A stretch of DNA of 64,000 bases. Origin: Bacteroidota bacterium (GTDB lineage Bacteria > Bacteroidota > Bacteroidia > Bacteroidales > GCA-2711565). Below are positions 46,135 through 56,118 of the stretch, one piece after another (position 1 is the first letter of the stretch; every line of letters begins with the position of its first letter). The stretch spans positions 1 to 64,000 of the forward strand of contig JAHIVC010000073.1 in assembly GCA_018816945.1 (NCBI GenBank). Reading direction: 5' to 3'. Under the pieces are notes generated by a model that did no database searches, was not told where the DNA came from, and saw only the letters and a program-made list of their open reading frames with translations. A program made the translations under genes and the position numbers.

Positions 46135-46336
46135 GAGAGTAGGTAAGTAGGTGAGCAGGTGAGTGAGTTTAGTAGGGTGAGTAAGGAAATTATAACTCAA
46201 CAACTTAACTTACTCAACTACTTAACCACTTAACTTACTCAACAACTCAACTTACTTAACAACTCAACAACTTAACTACTTAACATACTCAACAACTTAA
46301 CTTACTCAACCACTGAGCATACTCAACCACTTAACG
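46132..46336. repeat. Inverted repeat array, right arm of locus 4
   Basis: The array starts at the stop codon of the four-helix-bundle gene. Forward units (GAGTAGGTAA, GTAGGTGAG, GGTGAGTGAG) run to GGTGAGTAAG (46177-46186). The centre GAAATTATAACTCAAC, similar to loci 1 and 3, follows, and then complementary units (CTTAACTTACTCAACTA and variants) run to 46336, 8 bp before the next ATG. Confidence 0.88.
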
Positions 46337-46344
46337 AATAGCAT

Positions 46345-49300
46345 ATGAAAAAAATACTTGCCATCGACGACCAACAGGATAATTTAACCACCCTAAAGGC
46401 GGTTATTAAAAACCAGATACCTGATTGTATTGTTTTGACTGCCTTGTCGGGGAAAGAAGGGATTGAAATAGCCCAAAAAGAACAGCCCGATACCATTTTG
46501 CTCGATATCATCATGCCTAAGATGAATGGTTATGAGGTTTGCAGGAATTTGAAAAACGATGAATTGACCAAACATATCCCGATCATCATGCTGACTGCCA
46601 TCAAAACCGATTCAGAGAGTCGAGTTAAGGGCCTTAACATGGGTGCAGATGCTTTTTTGGCAAAGCCTATTGATCACGCGGAACTAACAGCGCAGATAAA
46701 AGTAATGTTTCGGATTAAAGATGCAGAAGATCGTTTGCGAACCGATAAAAAAGGATTGAAAGAAATAGTTAAGGAACAGTCTTTCTCATTGCGAGAGAGC
46801 GAAGAAAAATACAAAGCTCTTTATGAGAATGCTCCTTTACCCTATCAATCATTAAATGAAGATGGCAGTTTTAAAGATATTAATCCAGCCTGGCTTACAA
46901 CACTAGGTTATAAGAAGAGCGAAGTTATTGGAAAGTTTTACAAAGACTTTCTTCATCCTGATTCGCAAAAACATTTTGAGAAAAATTTTCCGGCTTTTAA
47001 AAAACGGGGGTATGTGAGTGATGTTCAGTTTAAGATCCGACACAAAGACGGCCATTATCTCGACATCTCCTTTGAAGGCTGCATTGGTTATTATCCTGAT
47101 GGTAGTTTCAGACAAACTTATTGCGTTTTTCAGGATATCACTGAACGTAAACTTATCGAAAAAACACTACAGGAGAGTGAAACGAATTATAAAAACCTTT
47201 TTGATCAATCCCCTGCCGGTTCGGTGATTGTAGGTTTGGATAAACGGTTTGTAAAATGCAATAAAGCATTCTGTAATTTTTTAGGATATAACGAGAGCGA
47301 ACTTATTGGCAAAACCATAGCAGAGATTACTCATCCCGACGATATTGAGATCGGAATGGCAGAAATGAAACAGATTCTAGAAGGTAAAATTAAAACCGTT
47401 TCGCTTGAGAAACGTTACCTTCATAAAAATGGAAGTAGTTTATGGGGCCAGGTTGTTATTTCCATAGTGCGAGATACAACAAATAAACCCTTGTATTTTC
47501 TGCCAATTATAGAAGATATCACCGAACGAAAATTAGTAGAAATAGCATTAAAAGTAAGTGAAGAAAAGTATAAATACCTGTTTAATTCTATCAGGGATGC
47601 AATTCTGGTGTCAGATAAAGATCGAAATATTATTGATTGCAACACTGCTTTTACCAAACTCTTTGGATATTCCAAGAATGAAATCATTGGCAGGAAAACA
47701 TTGTGTTGTTACGAGAGCGAAGAGCAATTTATGGCACTTGGAAAGGCTTTAAAAGAAAACTTTACTAAATCAACCCCTTTCTTGTACACGGTCAACTATA
47801 AGAAAAAGAATAAGGTTGTATTTCCAGGCGAAACGGGTGTTTATTACCTGAAAGACAATGATGGTAATGTATCCGGATTTATCGGTTTAATTCGGGATGT
47901 TACCGAACGAAAATTAGCAGAACAGAAACTCATTGCAGCTAAAAATGAAGCCGAAGAAAGCGAACTGAAATACCGTTCCCTTATTGAAAACACAAATGAT
48001 GTTGTTTTTTGTGTTGATGAAAAAGGTGAATATAAATTTACCAACCAGGTATTTGCAAAAACATTTGGAAAGACTCCCGATTTTTTTGTTGGCAAAAATT
48101 TTTGGGATATTTATCCAAAAGAAGAAGCCGATCATCGTTTTGCCGCGGTTAAAGAAATGTTCCGTACAGGAGAAGTTCAAACTATTGAAGTGAGTGTTCC
48201 TCTGCCCGACAGAACATTATACTATTTGGCAAAGGCAAATCCCATCAAAGATGAAACCGGCAAAATAATTTTAAATCTGACAACTGCAATTGACATCACG
48301 GAGCGTAAGCAAGCCGAACTTGAACTTGCCGAAAGCGAAGAACGTTTTAAATCGTTGCATAATGCCTCTTTTGGCGGCATAGCAATTCATGACAAAGGAA
48401 TAATTCTTGAATGTAATCAAGGTCTTTCGGAGATGACAGGATATTCTTTGGACGAACTTATAGGAATGGACGGTTTATTGCTTATTGCCACCGAACACAG
48501 AGAAATGGCTATGAATAAAATCGTAACTGGTTATGAAAAACCATACGAAGCCAATGGTTTGCGTAAAAATGGAGAACAATTCCCAATGCAATTAGAGGCG
48601 AGGAATGTTCCATACAAAGGTAAAAATGTCAGAACAGTTGAATTTAGAGATATTACCGACCGAAAATTAGCAGAAATAGCATTGAAAAATAGCGAAGAAA
48701 AGTTTCGCAAAGCATTTATCACCAGTCCCGATTCTATCAATATTAACCGCCTTGATGATGGATCTTTTGTTACCATCAACAATGGTTTCACACAAGTTAT
48801 GGGTTATACAGAAGAAGACGTTATTGGCAAAACCTACATGGAATTTAATATTTGGAGAAATCAGGAAGACAGAAAAAAATTAATTGAAGGATTAAAAGCA
48901 AAGGGTATCGTTGAGAATCTTGAAGCAGAATTTTGTGCTAAAAACGGGGACATCAAAAACGGCTTGATGTCGGCAACTATCATCGAATTTGACGGAACAG
49001 CACATATTTTAAGCATTACAAGAGACACTACTGTTCAAAAAAAAGCAGTAGAAGGGATCATGCAAAGAGAATCACTCTTAAAAACAATTTTTGATTCAAC
49101 GGCCGATGGACTTTTAGTGGTAGATAATAAAGGGTTTGTAACCCATAAAAACTCGGAGTTTATTCAGATGTGGAGAATTCCTGCAAATCTGCATAATTCG
49201 GTAGATGACAATGAGTTAATTAAAACGGTATTGGACCAATTAATTGATCCGGATCAATTTGTATCAAAGGTCAAAAAATTATACAACAGTAAATTGTCCG

Positions 49301-51090
49301 ACCGGGATATGCTTTATTTTAAAGATGGGCGCATATTTGAACGGAAGTCTCAACCACTTATTATCGAAGATAAGATTTCAGGCAGGGTCTGGAGCTTTTC
49401 AGATATTAGTGAACGAAAGCGCTCGGAACAAATTCAAAAGGTTTTATACAACATCTCCGATACGGTTACCAGTAGCGATAACATCGAAGAACTCATTGCC
49501 AAAATAAAAGATCATTTATCCGGTATTATCGATACCACGAATTATTATATTGGCCTATATGATGATCGAACAAAGATGATTTCCCTCCCATTTGTTGCTG
49601 ATGAAAAAGATGAGATTGAATCATTTCCTGCAGAAAATTCCCTGACCGGTCATGTAATCAAAACACAAAAATCATTATTGGTCACTGCCTATCAACAGGA
49701 AGAAATGATGAAGAAAGGGATTATCAAATATGTGGGTTCACGCTCCCAAGTATGGCTAGGAGTGCCCCTTACAATTGATGGAGAAGTGAAAGGCGTACTT
49801 GCCGTACAAAGTTATTCTGATAAAAATGCATACAATGAATCTGATCGGCAGTTACTTGAATTTGTGTCTGATCAAATTGGTTTATCCATTGAAAGAAAAC
49901 AAAAAGAACAAGAATTAATCAGTGCCCTTGAAAAAGCAACGGAATCCGATCGCTTAAAATCCGCTTTCCTTGCTACCATGTCGCACGAATTACGCACACC
50001 GCTAAATGCCATTATCGGATTCTCCGACATTATAAAAGAAGATTTGCCCATCAACGAGATCATCGAATTCAATCATACAATTAATTCAAGTGGAAACCAT
50101 CTTTTGACCATTGTTGAGGATTTATTTGATATTACCTTAATCGAAACCGGAGAACTCAAAATTATAAAAACTGACGTTAATCTGGATGCATTGCTGAACG
50201 AGGTGAAGGAAATAATTAAAATTGAACAATTGAATTTAAAAAAGGCAGATTTAGAATTGAACCTGACCATTCCCGGTTCAAAAAAGCAACTAAATGTAAA
50301 AACAGATCCCTGGCGTTTGAAACAAATCTTGATCAACCTGTTAAAAAACGCACTAAAATTTACGCATAAAGGCTCTGTTAATTTTGGCTTTACCTTAAAT
50401 ATGGACAGTGAGCCTCAGGTTACTGAGCGTAGCCGAAGTACCGAACTGAAATTTTTTGTCAGGGATACCGGTATTGGGATTCCAAAAGACAAGCAAGAAT
50501 TAATTTTTGATGTATTTCGCCAAATCGAGGATTCACATACCCGAACTTATGGAGGGACCGGAATTGGTTTGTCCATTTCCAGAAGATTAACTGAACTTTT
50601 GGGAGGCCGTATGTGGGTTGATTCAGATACAAATGGCAGTTCTTTTTATTTCACCATTCCGTTAGAACTGATTATTGATCAGGATAAACCAGGCATAAAA
50701 GCTGAATTAAGTTCAGCATCTATTAAGGATAATACCATACTGGTAGTTGAAGATGACGAATCAAGTTTTGAATTCTTAAAAGTGATACTTAAAAAGACAA
50801 CTCAATTTATACTCTGGGCCCCAAATGGGGAAGAGGCAATCAGACATTGTAAAAATAATCCTGCTATTGATTTGGTGCTTATGGATATCAATATGCCGGT
50901 TATGAATGGTTATGACGCCACCAAAGCCATAAAGGAGTTTCGGCCCAATCTCCCAATCATTGCACAAACAGCCTACGCAATCGCAGGTGATCGTGAAAAA
51001 TCTCTTGCAGCCGGTTGTGACGATTATATTTCAAAACCGATAAAGAGAGACGAGCTTTTGGATAAAATAAAAAAATTGTTGAGTAGTTGA
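46345..51090 (+). CDS. Giant hybrid histidine kinase, REC-PAS(7)-GAF-HisKA-HATPase-REC
   Basis: This protein of 1581 residues is paralogous to the kinase at 36617. The first receiver is nearly identical (MKKILAIDDQQDNLTTLKAV; D54), then come seven PAS domains (about 150-1010) that are mostly different from the paralogue's. GAF, kinase core (H1214 in MSHELRTPLNAIIGF), ATPase and a C-terminal receiver (about 1460-1581) are again closely alike. The two genes thus share input and output receivers but differ in sensing modules, as expected after duplication and PAS shuffling. No membrane segment is present. The same palindrome-derived insertion is found in the ATPase domain (residues about 1354-1372). 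Confidence 0.93.
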   Translation: MKKILAIDDQQDNLTTLKAVIKNQIPDCIVLTALSGKEGIEIAQKEQPDTILLDIIMPKMNGYEVCRNLKNDELTKHIPIIMLTAIKTDSESRVKGLNMGADAFLAKPIDHAELTAQIKVMFRIKDAEDRLRTDKKGLKEIVKEQSFSLRESEEKYKALYENAPLPYQSLNEDGSFKDINPAWLTTLGYKKSEVIGKFYKDFLHPDSQKHFEKNFPAFKKRGYVSDVQFKIRHKDGHYLDISFEGCIGYYPDGSFRQTYCVFQDITERKLIEKTLQESETNYKNLFDQSPAGSVIVGLDKRFVKCNKAFCNFLGYNESELIGKTIAEITHPDDIEIGMAEMKQILEGKIKTVSLEKRYLHKNGSSLWGQVVISIVRDTTNKPLYFLPIIEDITERKLVEIALKVSEEKYKYLFNSIRDAILVSDKDRNIIDCNTAFTKLFGYSKNEIIGRKTLCCYESEEQFMALGKALKENFTKSTPFLYTVNYKKKNKVVFPGETGVYYLKDNDGNVSGFIGLIRDVTERKLAEQKLIAAKNEAEESELKYRSLIENTNDVVFCVDEKGEYKFTNQVFAKTFGKTPDFFVGKNFWDIYPKEEADHRFAAVKEMFRTGEVQTIEVSVPLPDRTLYYLAKANPIKDETGKIILNLTTAIDITERKQAELELAESEERFKSLHNASFGGIAIHDKGIILECNQGLSEMTGYSLDELIGMDGLLLIATEHREMAMNKIVTGYEKPYEANGLRKNGEQFPMQLEARNVPYKGKNVRTVEFRDITDRKLAEIALKNSEEKFRKAFITSPDSININRLDDGSFVTINNGFTQVMGYTEEDVIGKTYMEFNIWRNQEDRKKLIEGLKAKGIVENLEAEFCAKNGDIKNGLMSATIIEFDGTAHILSITRDTTVQKKAVEGIMQRESLLKTIFDSTADGLLVVDNKGFVTHKNSEFIQMWRIPANLHNSVDDNELIKTVLDQLIDPDQFVSKVKKLYNSKLSDRDMLYFKDGRIFERKSQPLIIEDKISGRVWSFSDISERKRSEQIQKVLYNISDTVTSSDNIEELIAKIKDHLSGIIDTTNYYIGLYDDRTKMISLPFVADEKDEIESFPAENSLTGHVIKTQKSLLVTAYQQEEMMKKGIIKYVGSRSQVWLGVPLTIDGEVKGVLAVQSYSDKNAYNESDRQLLEFVSDQIGLSIERKQKEQELISALEKATESDRLKSAFLATMSHELRTPLNAIIGFSDIIKEDLPINEIIEFNHTINSSGNHLLTIVEDLFDITLIETGELKIIKTDVNLDALLNEVKEIIKIEQLNLKKADLELNLTIPGSKKQLNVKTDPWRLKQILINLLKNALKFTHKGSVNFGFTLNMDSEPQVTERSRSTELKFFVRDTGIGIPKDKQELIFDVFRQIEDSHTRTYGGTGIGLSISRRLTELLGGRMWVDSDTNGSSFYFTIPLELIIDQDKPGIKAELSSASIKDNTILVVEDDESSFEFLKVILKKTTQFILWAPNGEEAIRHCKNNPAIDLVLMDINMPVMNGYDATKAIKEFRPNLPIIAQTAYAIAGDREKSLAAGCDDYISKPIKRDELLDKIKKLLSS
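50406..50459 (+). repeat. Palindromic repeat inserted in frame in HATPase domain, copy 2
   Basis: It is identical over 54 bases to 40324-40377, in the same place of the ATPase domain of the paralogue. Sequence around it is also very similar (a few mismatches in about 40 bases upstream) while more distant parts of the domain differ more, suggesting gene conversion or strong constraint. Confidence 0.75.
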
Positions 51091-51112
51091 GTATGGTAAT
51101 TTGGTGAGTGGT
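51082..51112. repeat. Short remnant of the GTGAGTAAG-type array
   Basis: TTGAGTAGTTGAG spans the stop codon of the giant kinase and is followed by GGTGAGTGG (51103-51111). There is no complementary arm. This looks like a seed or decayed relic of the arrays found after the other genes of the island. The remaining 130 bp up to the next gene are AT-rich and hold no other feature, except a possible -7 box TAAGTTTA at 51214-51221. Confidence 0.55.
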
Positions 51113-51241
51113 CATTCGATCTTTGAAAATAATGAATAGGGTATAAAAATTAGGCTGATTTTAAATGTTTAGAAAGATGTAACTTTCTTAACTATTTCAG
51201 TTTATTTTTCCTTTAAGTTTAATTTAAATACGATTTTAAAT

Positions 51242-51829
51242 ATGCTAAACAAAATTGGGATTTACAAAACATTATACTTCTTAATCATCTTTAATGTTTT
51301 TTTTCTTTCATCACGGTCACAGAAATTTTCGTTTCTCGAATTTGAGAGCTTATCCAATTTGAATAGCTCATCATATTTTAAACCGCAGATGAATTTTTAT
51401 TCAAACTCATTTAAAAATGGTTCGAATATTGGATTTTATTATTTTACACTGTTAAACGAAAATTGGGCTCAGGCATATGCAGGTTTGATTTTCAAACCAT
51501 CCGAATGGCTATCGCTCAGTGTTGGAGCAGGCATGGAAGTAAACAAAAACCCTTACCGTTTTAATGTGAGCATGCAAATTATAAAAAATAAAATAAATTT
51601 TCTGCAGATATACGAATATGGGGGATCCGGATTTTGGTACAATCTAATTTTTAATTATAAGGTTCATGAACAAAACTCTATCGGGCTCATACTAAAAAGA
51701 TACTATGGCCTGGGACTAAACTATGAACATGAATTTAAAAATTTCCCCATAAGTTTTATCATTTCTCCACTCTACGATTTGGAAGATGAAAGTTATAAGC
51801 TATTGATGATGATCAGGTATTATTTATAA
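51242..51829 (+). CDS. Probable outer-membrane beta-barrel protein, unknown function
   Basis: The 195-residue protein has an N-terminal signal peptide (about residues 1-26, ending SSRSQ). The mature part alternates aromatic and polar residues in short strands (NIGFYYFTLL, WAQAYAGLIF, LSLSVGAGMEV, IGLILKRYYGLGL) and ends in the aromatic MMIRYYL, the usual final strand of small outer-membrane barrels. No family is recognised. It lies 13 bp before the CHASE-domain kinase, so the two are likely cotranscribed, and it could be part of that sensor's pathway. Confidence 0.7.
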   Translation: MLNKIGIYKTLYFLIIFNVFFLSSRSQKFSFLEFESLSNLNSSSYFKPQMNFYSNSFKNGSNIGFYYFTLLNENWAQAYAGLIFKPSEWLSLSVGAGMEVNKNPYRFNVSMQIIKNKINFLQIYEYGGSGFWYNLIFNYKVHEQNSIGLILKRYYGLGLNYEHEFKNFPISFIISPLYDLEDESYKLLMMIRYYL

Positions 51830-51842
51830 AAGGACGGAGCAA

Positions 51843-53807
51843 ATGAAAAAAATGATGATAAAAAATTCCATTAAGCAATCAATGCCTTTTCTTATCGCGG
51901 TATTGTCATTTACTATATTGGTTATGAGCGCCATAAGTTATACTGAGTTTAAAAAGGACTCCTGGGAGAAAGATGTAAAAACAAGGCTTTTTGAAATTTT
52001 GATGACCAAAAAAACCATGCTTGAGAAGGCTTTGTATTCGAGAATTCACTATACAAGAAGCGTAGCTGCCTATGTCTCATTAAAGCCAAATATTTCAACA
52101 CTCGAATATTATAATTTAGCCCATGAACTTATTGATAACGACTCCGTTATCTGCACTATGAGCTTGTCAAAAGATTGTATTATCGGGGCAGTATATCCAC
52201 TTGAGGGTCATGAGGCTGCAATCGGACTAAATTTACTTGCACATCCCGAAAGGTTTGAGATTGTTCAAAAAACAATAGAAACTCACGAATCGTTCATTGC
52301 AGGTCCTGTAGAACTTATGGAAGGCGGGCTTGCATTTATTAGCTACACCCCTATTTTCGATAAAACCATAGATAAAAATGGCAAATTTTGGGGCGTAACC
52401 GATATCGTTGTTTATCAAAACCAATTACTTGAACAAGCCGGTTTGATCGATCGTGAGTCAGGATTTTTGTTTGCACTCAGAGGTTATAACGGACTGGGAA
52501 ATAAAGGTGCTATTTGGTGGGGCGACGATAAGGTTTTCAGTCAAAATCCGGTAACTGTCAATATAGATATCCCAAACGGGAGCTGGGTTTTAGCGGCTGT
52601 ACCGGAAATCGGCTGGACCTCTTACCTCAACCAGGATCAGGTTTTGTTAAGCTTACTCATTGTTAGTTCTTTTATAATCAGCATTTTAATTTGGCTGCTT
52701 AGCCGAGGGTTGGTAAAAATCAAAAGAAATGAGCAGGAATTGAGCGCTATTTTTAAATCAATGGATAGCCTGATCATAGAATTTGATCATGAAGGAAGGT
52801 ACATTAAAATTCCTCCCGTTAATCCAAAGCTATTATACAAAACCGAAGCCGAATTGATAAATAAAACGGTTTATGAAATTTTTCCGTATGATTATGCAAA
52901 ATTGTTTCACAATGCCATTCTTGAATGTTTAAATAGTAAAAAGATAATCGAACTTGAATACCCACTTAATATTGATGGAAAGGAAATTTGGTTTTCAGCC
53001 AAGTTTTCGAGAAAATCTGAACAGAGGGTGATTATGCATGCATTTGATAATACAGAAAAGAAAAATGCCATGGAAGCGACATTGAGGTCGGAACAACGAT
53101 TAAAAGAACTGAATGCCACCAAAGACAAGTTTTTCTCGATTATTGCCCATGATTTAAAAAGCCCATTTAATGTGATTTTAGGATATAGCGATTTATTAAG
53201 CACTGAATATGAATATCATATTGAAGATCAACGAAGAAAAATAATTGAAGAGCTAAACAATGCATCCAAAAGCGCATATAGCCTATTGGAAAATTTACTC
53301 CTTTGGGCGAAATCACAAAATGATAAATTTAAAATTGTAAAGGAAAATTTAAATTTATTGAATTTAATTAATGAATCTATTGACATTTATATTCCATTAG
53401 CCAGGAATAAGCAAATCAGTTATCATGTTGAAGTGAATGATAAAATTACAGTTTACGCAGATAAATTCGCGCTCACCTCAGTTATTTCAAATCTTTTCAA
53501 TAATGCGATTAAATTCACGCCAAAAAATGGTAATATAATTATTGAAGCAATTGTAAAAGCTGAAACAATTGAAATTAGCATTGCTGATAATGGCATTGGA
53601 ATTCCACATGAAATTATCCCAAAACTTTTTCGTATTGAGGAGGGTATTTCCACCTCAGGCACGAATAATGAAAAGGGCACAGGCTTAGGTTTGATACTTT
53701 GCAAAGAATTTATTGAAAAGCATGATGGCAATATTTGTGTCGAAAGCAGCCTGAAGGGATCAACTTTTTATTTTTCTTTGCCAAACGATAAGGTTTCTGA
53801 GCTATAG
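51843..53807 (+). CDS. CHASE-domain sensor histidine kinase
   Basis: In this membrane kinase of 654 residues, the first membrane segment (15-33) is followed by a periplasmic CHASE domain (about 55-255; signature VYPLEGHEAAIGLNLLAHPERF at 117-138). The second segment (267-287), a PAS domain (about 292-405), HisKA with H436 in IIAHDLKSPFN, and HATPase (about 525-650) come next. CHASE domains bind small ligands. The kinase core resembles that of the DUF1638 kinase (KELNATKDKFFSIIAHDLK), so the two share ancestry. There is no receiver and no adjacent response regulator on this strand. Confidence 0.92.
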   Translation: MKKMMIKNSIKQSMPFLIAVLSFTILVMSAISYTEFKKDSWEKDVKTRLFEILMTKKTMLEKALYSRIHYTRSVAAYVSLKPNISTLEYYNLAHELIDNDSVICTMSLSKDCIIGAVYPLEGHEAAIGLNLLAHPERFEIVQKTIETHESFIAGPVELMEGGLAFISYTPIFDKTIDKNGKFWGVTDIVVYQNQLLEQAGLIDRESGFLFALRGYNGLGNKGAIWWGDDKVFSQNPVTVNIDIPNGSWVLAAVPEIGWTSYLNQDQVLLSLLIVSSFIISILIWLLSRGLVKIKRNEQELSAIFKSMDSLIIEFDHEGRYIKIPPVNPKLLYKTEAELINKTVYEIFPYDYAKLFHNAILECLNSKKIIELEYPLNIDGKEIWFSAKFSRKSEQRVIMHAFDNTEKKNAMEATLRSEQRLKELNATKDKFFSIIAHDLKSPFNVILGYSDLLSTEYEYHIEDQRRKIIEELNNASKSAYSLLENLLLWAKSQNDKFKIVKENLNLLNLINESIDIYIPLARNKQISYHVEVNDKITVYADKFALTSVISNLFNNAIKFTPKNGNIIIEAIVKAETIEISIADNGIGIPHEIIPKLFRIEEGISTSGTNNEKGTGLGLILCKEFIEKHDGNICVESSLKGSTFYFSLPNDKVSEL

Positions 53808-53882
53808 AAAATATACCACAGAGATTTTTGGTTAACGATATCTGTTTCTAAGATTAAGAATAGGAAAATCTATGGCTGCTCT

Positions 53883-54581
53883 TTAAGGAACTATAAAATG
53901 ATACCCCATCCCTTTCAAGGTAACAATTTCAATACGTTTATCTGAAGAAAGGTATGCTCTTAATTTTCTGATATACACATCCAGATTTCTGGAATTAAAG
54001 TATGAATCGTCGCCCCAAACACACATGAGGAGCATTTTTCTTTCAACCGTTTGGTTTTGATGAGCAGCTAAAATAGTTAATATTTGTGATTCACGAGAGG
54101 ATAGTTTTATTTGCTTCGTATCCGAAATTAATTCAAATTTTCCGGGAATAAAACGGATATTGCCCAGTATAATTTCTTCGGCCTGCACATTATTCTTAGA
54201 AGATCCAACCGTATTTATTAATTGCAATTGATTTTGAATCCGAACGATCAGTTCTTTTACGCTAAATGGCTTTTTGATATAATCAGTTCCTCCACTTTCA
54301 AAACCCATAACAAGATCGTCAACACCGACTTTTGCCGTTAAAAAAATAATGGGTAATGCAGGATAAAGATTCCTGATTTGTTTGCCCAAACTTAGTCCAT
54401 CCACATTAGGCAACATAATGTCCAAAACGCATATATCCGGTGTAAACCCTTTAAAAGCATTTAGAACCAATGCGCCATCATTAATTAATAACAGCTCAAA
54501 ACCTTGACTCTCCAATGTTTCCTTGACTATTTTCCCAAGGAAAGGCTCGTCCTCTACGTATAAAATTTTATGCTTTTTCAT
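53883..54581 (-). CDS. OmpR/PhoB-family response regulator
   Basis: The response regulator has 232 residues from the ATG at 54581; a GTG one codon earlier is possible. The N-terminal receiver carries acidic residues in YVEDEP, phospho-acceptor D54 in VLDIMLP, and the lysine in YIKKP. The C-terminal winged helix (about 135-232) has LSSRESQILTILAAHQNQTVERK and the NSRNLDVYIRKLRAYL recognition region. It is cotranscribed with the kinase upstream (14-base overlap). Three TTAACCTT boxes in front of the kinase gene are likely binding sites, so it may control both its own operon and the divergent GLPGLI/outer-membrane operon. Confidence 0.95.
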   Translation of the reverse strand: MKKHKILYVEDEPFLGKIVKETLESQGFELLLINDGALVLNAFKGFTPDICVLDIMLPNVDGLSLGKQIRNLYPALPIIFLTAKVGVDDLVMGFESGGTDYIKKPFSVKELIVRIQNQLQLINTVGSSKNNVQAEEIILGNIRFIPGKFELISDTKQIKLSSRESQILTILAAHQNQTVERKMLLMCVWGDDSYFNSRNLDVYIRKLRAYLSSDKRIEIVTLKGMGYHFIVP

Positions 54582-56064
54582 CACCTGTCGGGACTTTTAA
54601 AATAAATTCACATCCACCTTCTGTGCGATTAAAGACATTGATACTGCCTTTATGATGTTCCATCACTAATTTCGCATAGTTCAAACCCAATCCATAACCT
54701 TTCACATTGTGTTTGTTGTGGGTTGGCACTCTAAAAAATTTATCGAAAACCCTTTTAAGGTATTCTTCCGGAATACCGGGACCATTATCTTTTACTGAAA
54801 TTTCGAAATATCCGGCTTTACGGCATAGGTTCAAGCTGATAATCGCCGGTGCTTTGCAATATTTCAGGCTGTTATCGATCAAATTAATTATCACTCCCTG
54901 CAAATGGATACTATCAACCTTTGCAATAGCTTCACTTAAAACTGTCGAAAAGTTCAAACTGGCATTATTTTTACTCAAGCGATATTGTAACGATTTTATC
55001 ACTTCTTCAATAAGAGAATTTATATCTGTATCTTCCGTTTCAAATAAATTTTCCCCATTTTCGAGAACCGAATTATTCAATACTTTCGAAACCAGCAAAT
55101 CCAAACGATTCATTTCTAACAGCGACATTTCCAAATAATCTTTCACAACCTCAGGATCCTTGCTCATGTCAAAATCAAGCAATGCTTCTAATGCAACTTT
55201 TACTGTCGACACCGGAGTTTTAAGTTCATGCGTGATATTACTAATAAACTCATTTTTAATCAACAAAAGCTTTTTCTGTTTTTTAATATTTAAGTACGAC
55301 AGTCGGAAAGATCCTGCAGTAATGATCAAAAGTATTAGGGCAAAAAACAGTTGAGGGCCCATCGCAAATAGAAGGTAACTATTAAACCCTTCCAATTTAA
55401 CAGCAAATGAATTATTGAAAATCCTACTTGAAATCGTAATTCCTTCATGAGAAGGCTTAATCACCTCTTTAGAAGAAATCCAAGTTAAAGAAAAATCAAA
55501 TTCATTCTGTTGAAGGAATTTTTTGAAATTATCCTGTAAAATCAAGGTATCTGCTTTTGACCCAAAAAAAGAGGTTCTTCCGGATCTATAATTTCCCATG
55601 CCTTCCATTCGATTTACAAACATCCGAACCCCTTGATATAAATATGCATTCGTGGTATCTCCGCTTGGGACAATATGAAAAACAGGTTTTTTCTCCTTAG
55701 TCATCGAATCCTTTACAATATTTAAGCTTTTAATTTCCACATTCCCACGGTGCCTTTCTATGGAATGTGGATCAGCTATGGTCACCAATGTGTCAAAACT
55801 ATTTCTATCTGCTGAATCCGATCTCAGATCAAGCTGAATGGTGAAATTGCTTGAGTCACCTAAAATAGGATTGATCAAATGTATGGACATCAGGGAATCA
55901 ATCATTGATCTTTCAGCAGTATCAAATCCCCTTGATAATTCCCTCTGAAGTGTGAATTTCTCCATTCGGTATTGTCCAATTAACCAATACAAAACAAAAA
56001 ATGTGAGCAATAACTGGCTCAGCAACATCAGGAAAACGATCGGTATTTTTTTAAAAGCTTTCAT
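54568..56064 (-). CDS. Sensor histidine kinase partner of the OmpR-family regulator
   Basis: This 498-residue kinase has two membrane segments (8-28 and 230-252) enclosing a periplasmic region of about 200 residues with no recognised domain. HisKA follows with H279 in NITHELKTPVSTVKVAL, and HATPase_c (about 385-495) contains NLIDNSLKYC, DNGPGIPEEY and GYGLGLNYAK. It is of the type often paired with RprY-like regulators in Bacteroidota. It has no HAMP or PAS domain. The gene precedes and overlaps the response regulator gene. Confidence 0.93.
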   Translation of the reverse strand: MKAFKKIPIVFLMLLSQLLLTFFVLYWLIGQYRMEKFTLQRELSRGFDTAERSMIDSLMSIHLINPILGDSSNFTIQLDLRSDSADRNSFDTLVTIADPHSIERHRGNVEIKSLNIVKDSMTKEKKPVFHIVPSGDTTNAYLYQGVRMFVNRMEGMGNYRSGRTSFFGSKADTLILQDNFKKFLQQNEFDFSLTWISSKEVIKPSHEGITISSRIFNNSFAVKLEGFNSYLLFAMGPQLFFALILLIITAGSFRLSYLNIKKQKKLLLIKNEFISNITHELKTPVSTVKVALEALLDFDMSKDPEVVKDYLEMSLLEMNRLDLLVSKVLNNSVLENGENLFETEDTDINSLIEEVIKSLQYRLSKNNASLNFSTVLSEAIAKVDSIHLQGVIINLIDNSLKYCKAPAIISLNLCRKAGYFEISVKDNGPGIPEEYLKRVFDKFFRVPTHNKHNVKGYGLGLNYAKLVMEHHKGSINVFNRTEGGCEFILKVPTGDEKA

Positions 56065-56118
56065 TATTTATAATGATATCGGCAAAAGTAGCCTAAATGA
56101 AAAAGAAGTAATAATAAA

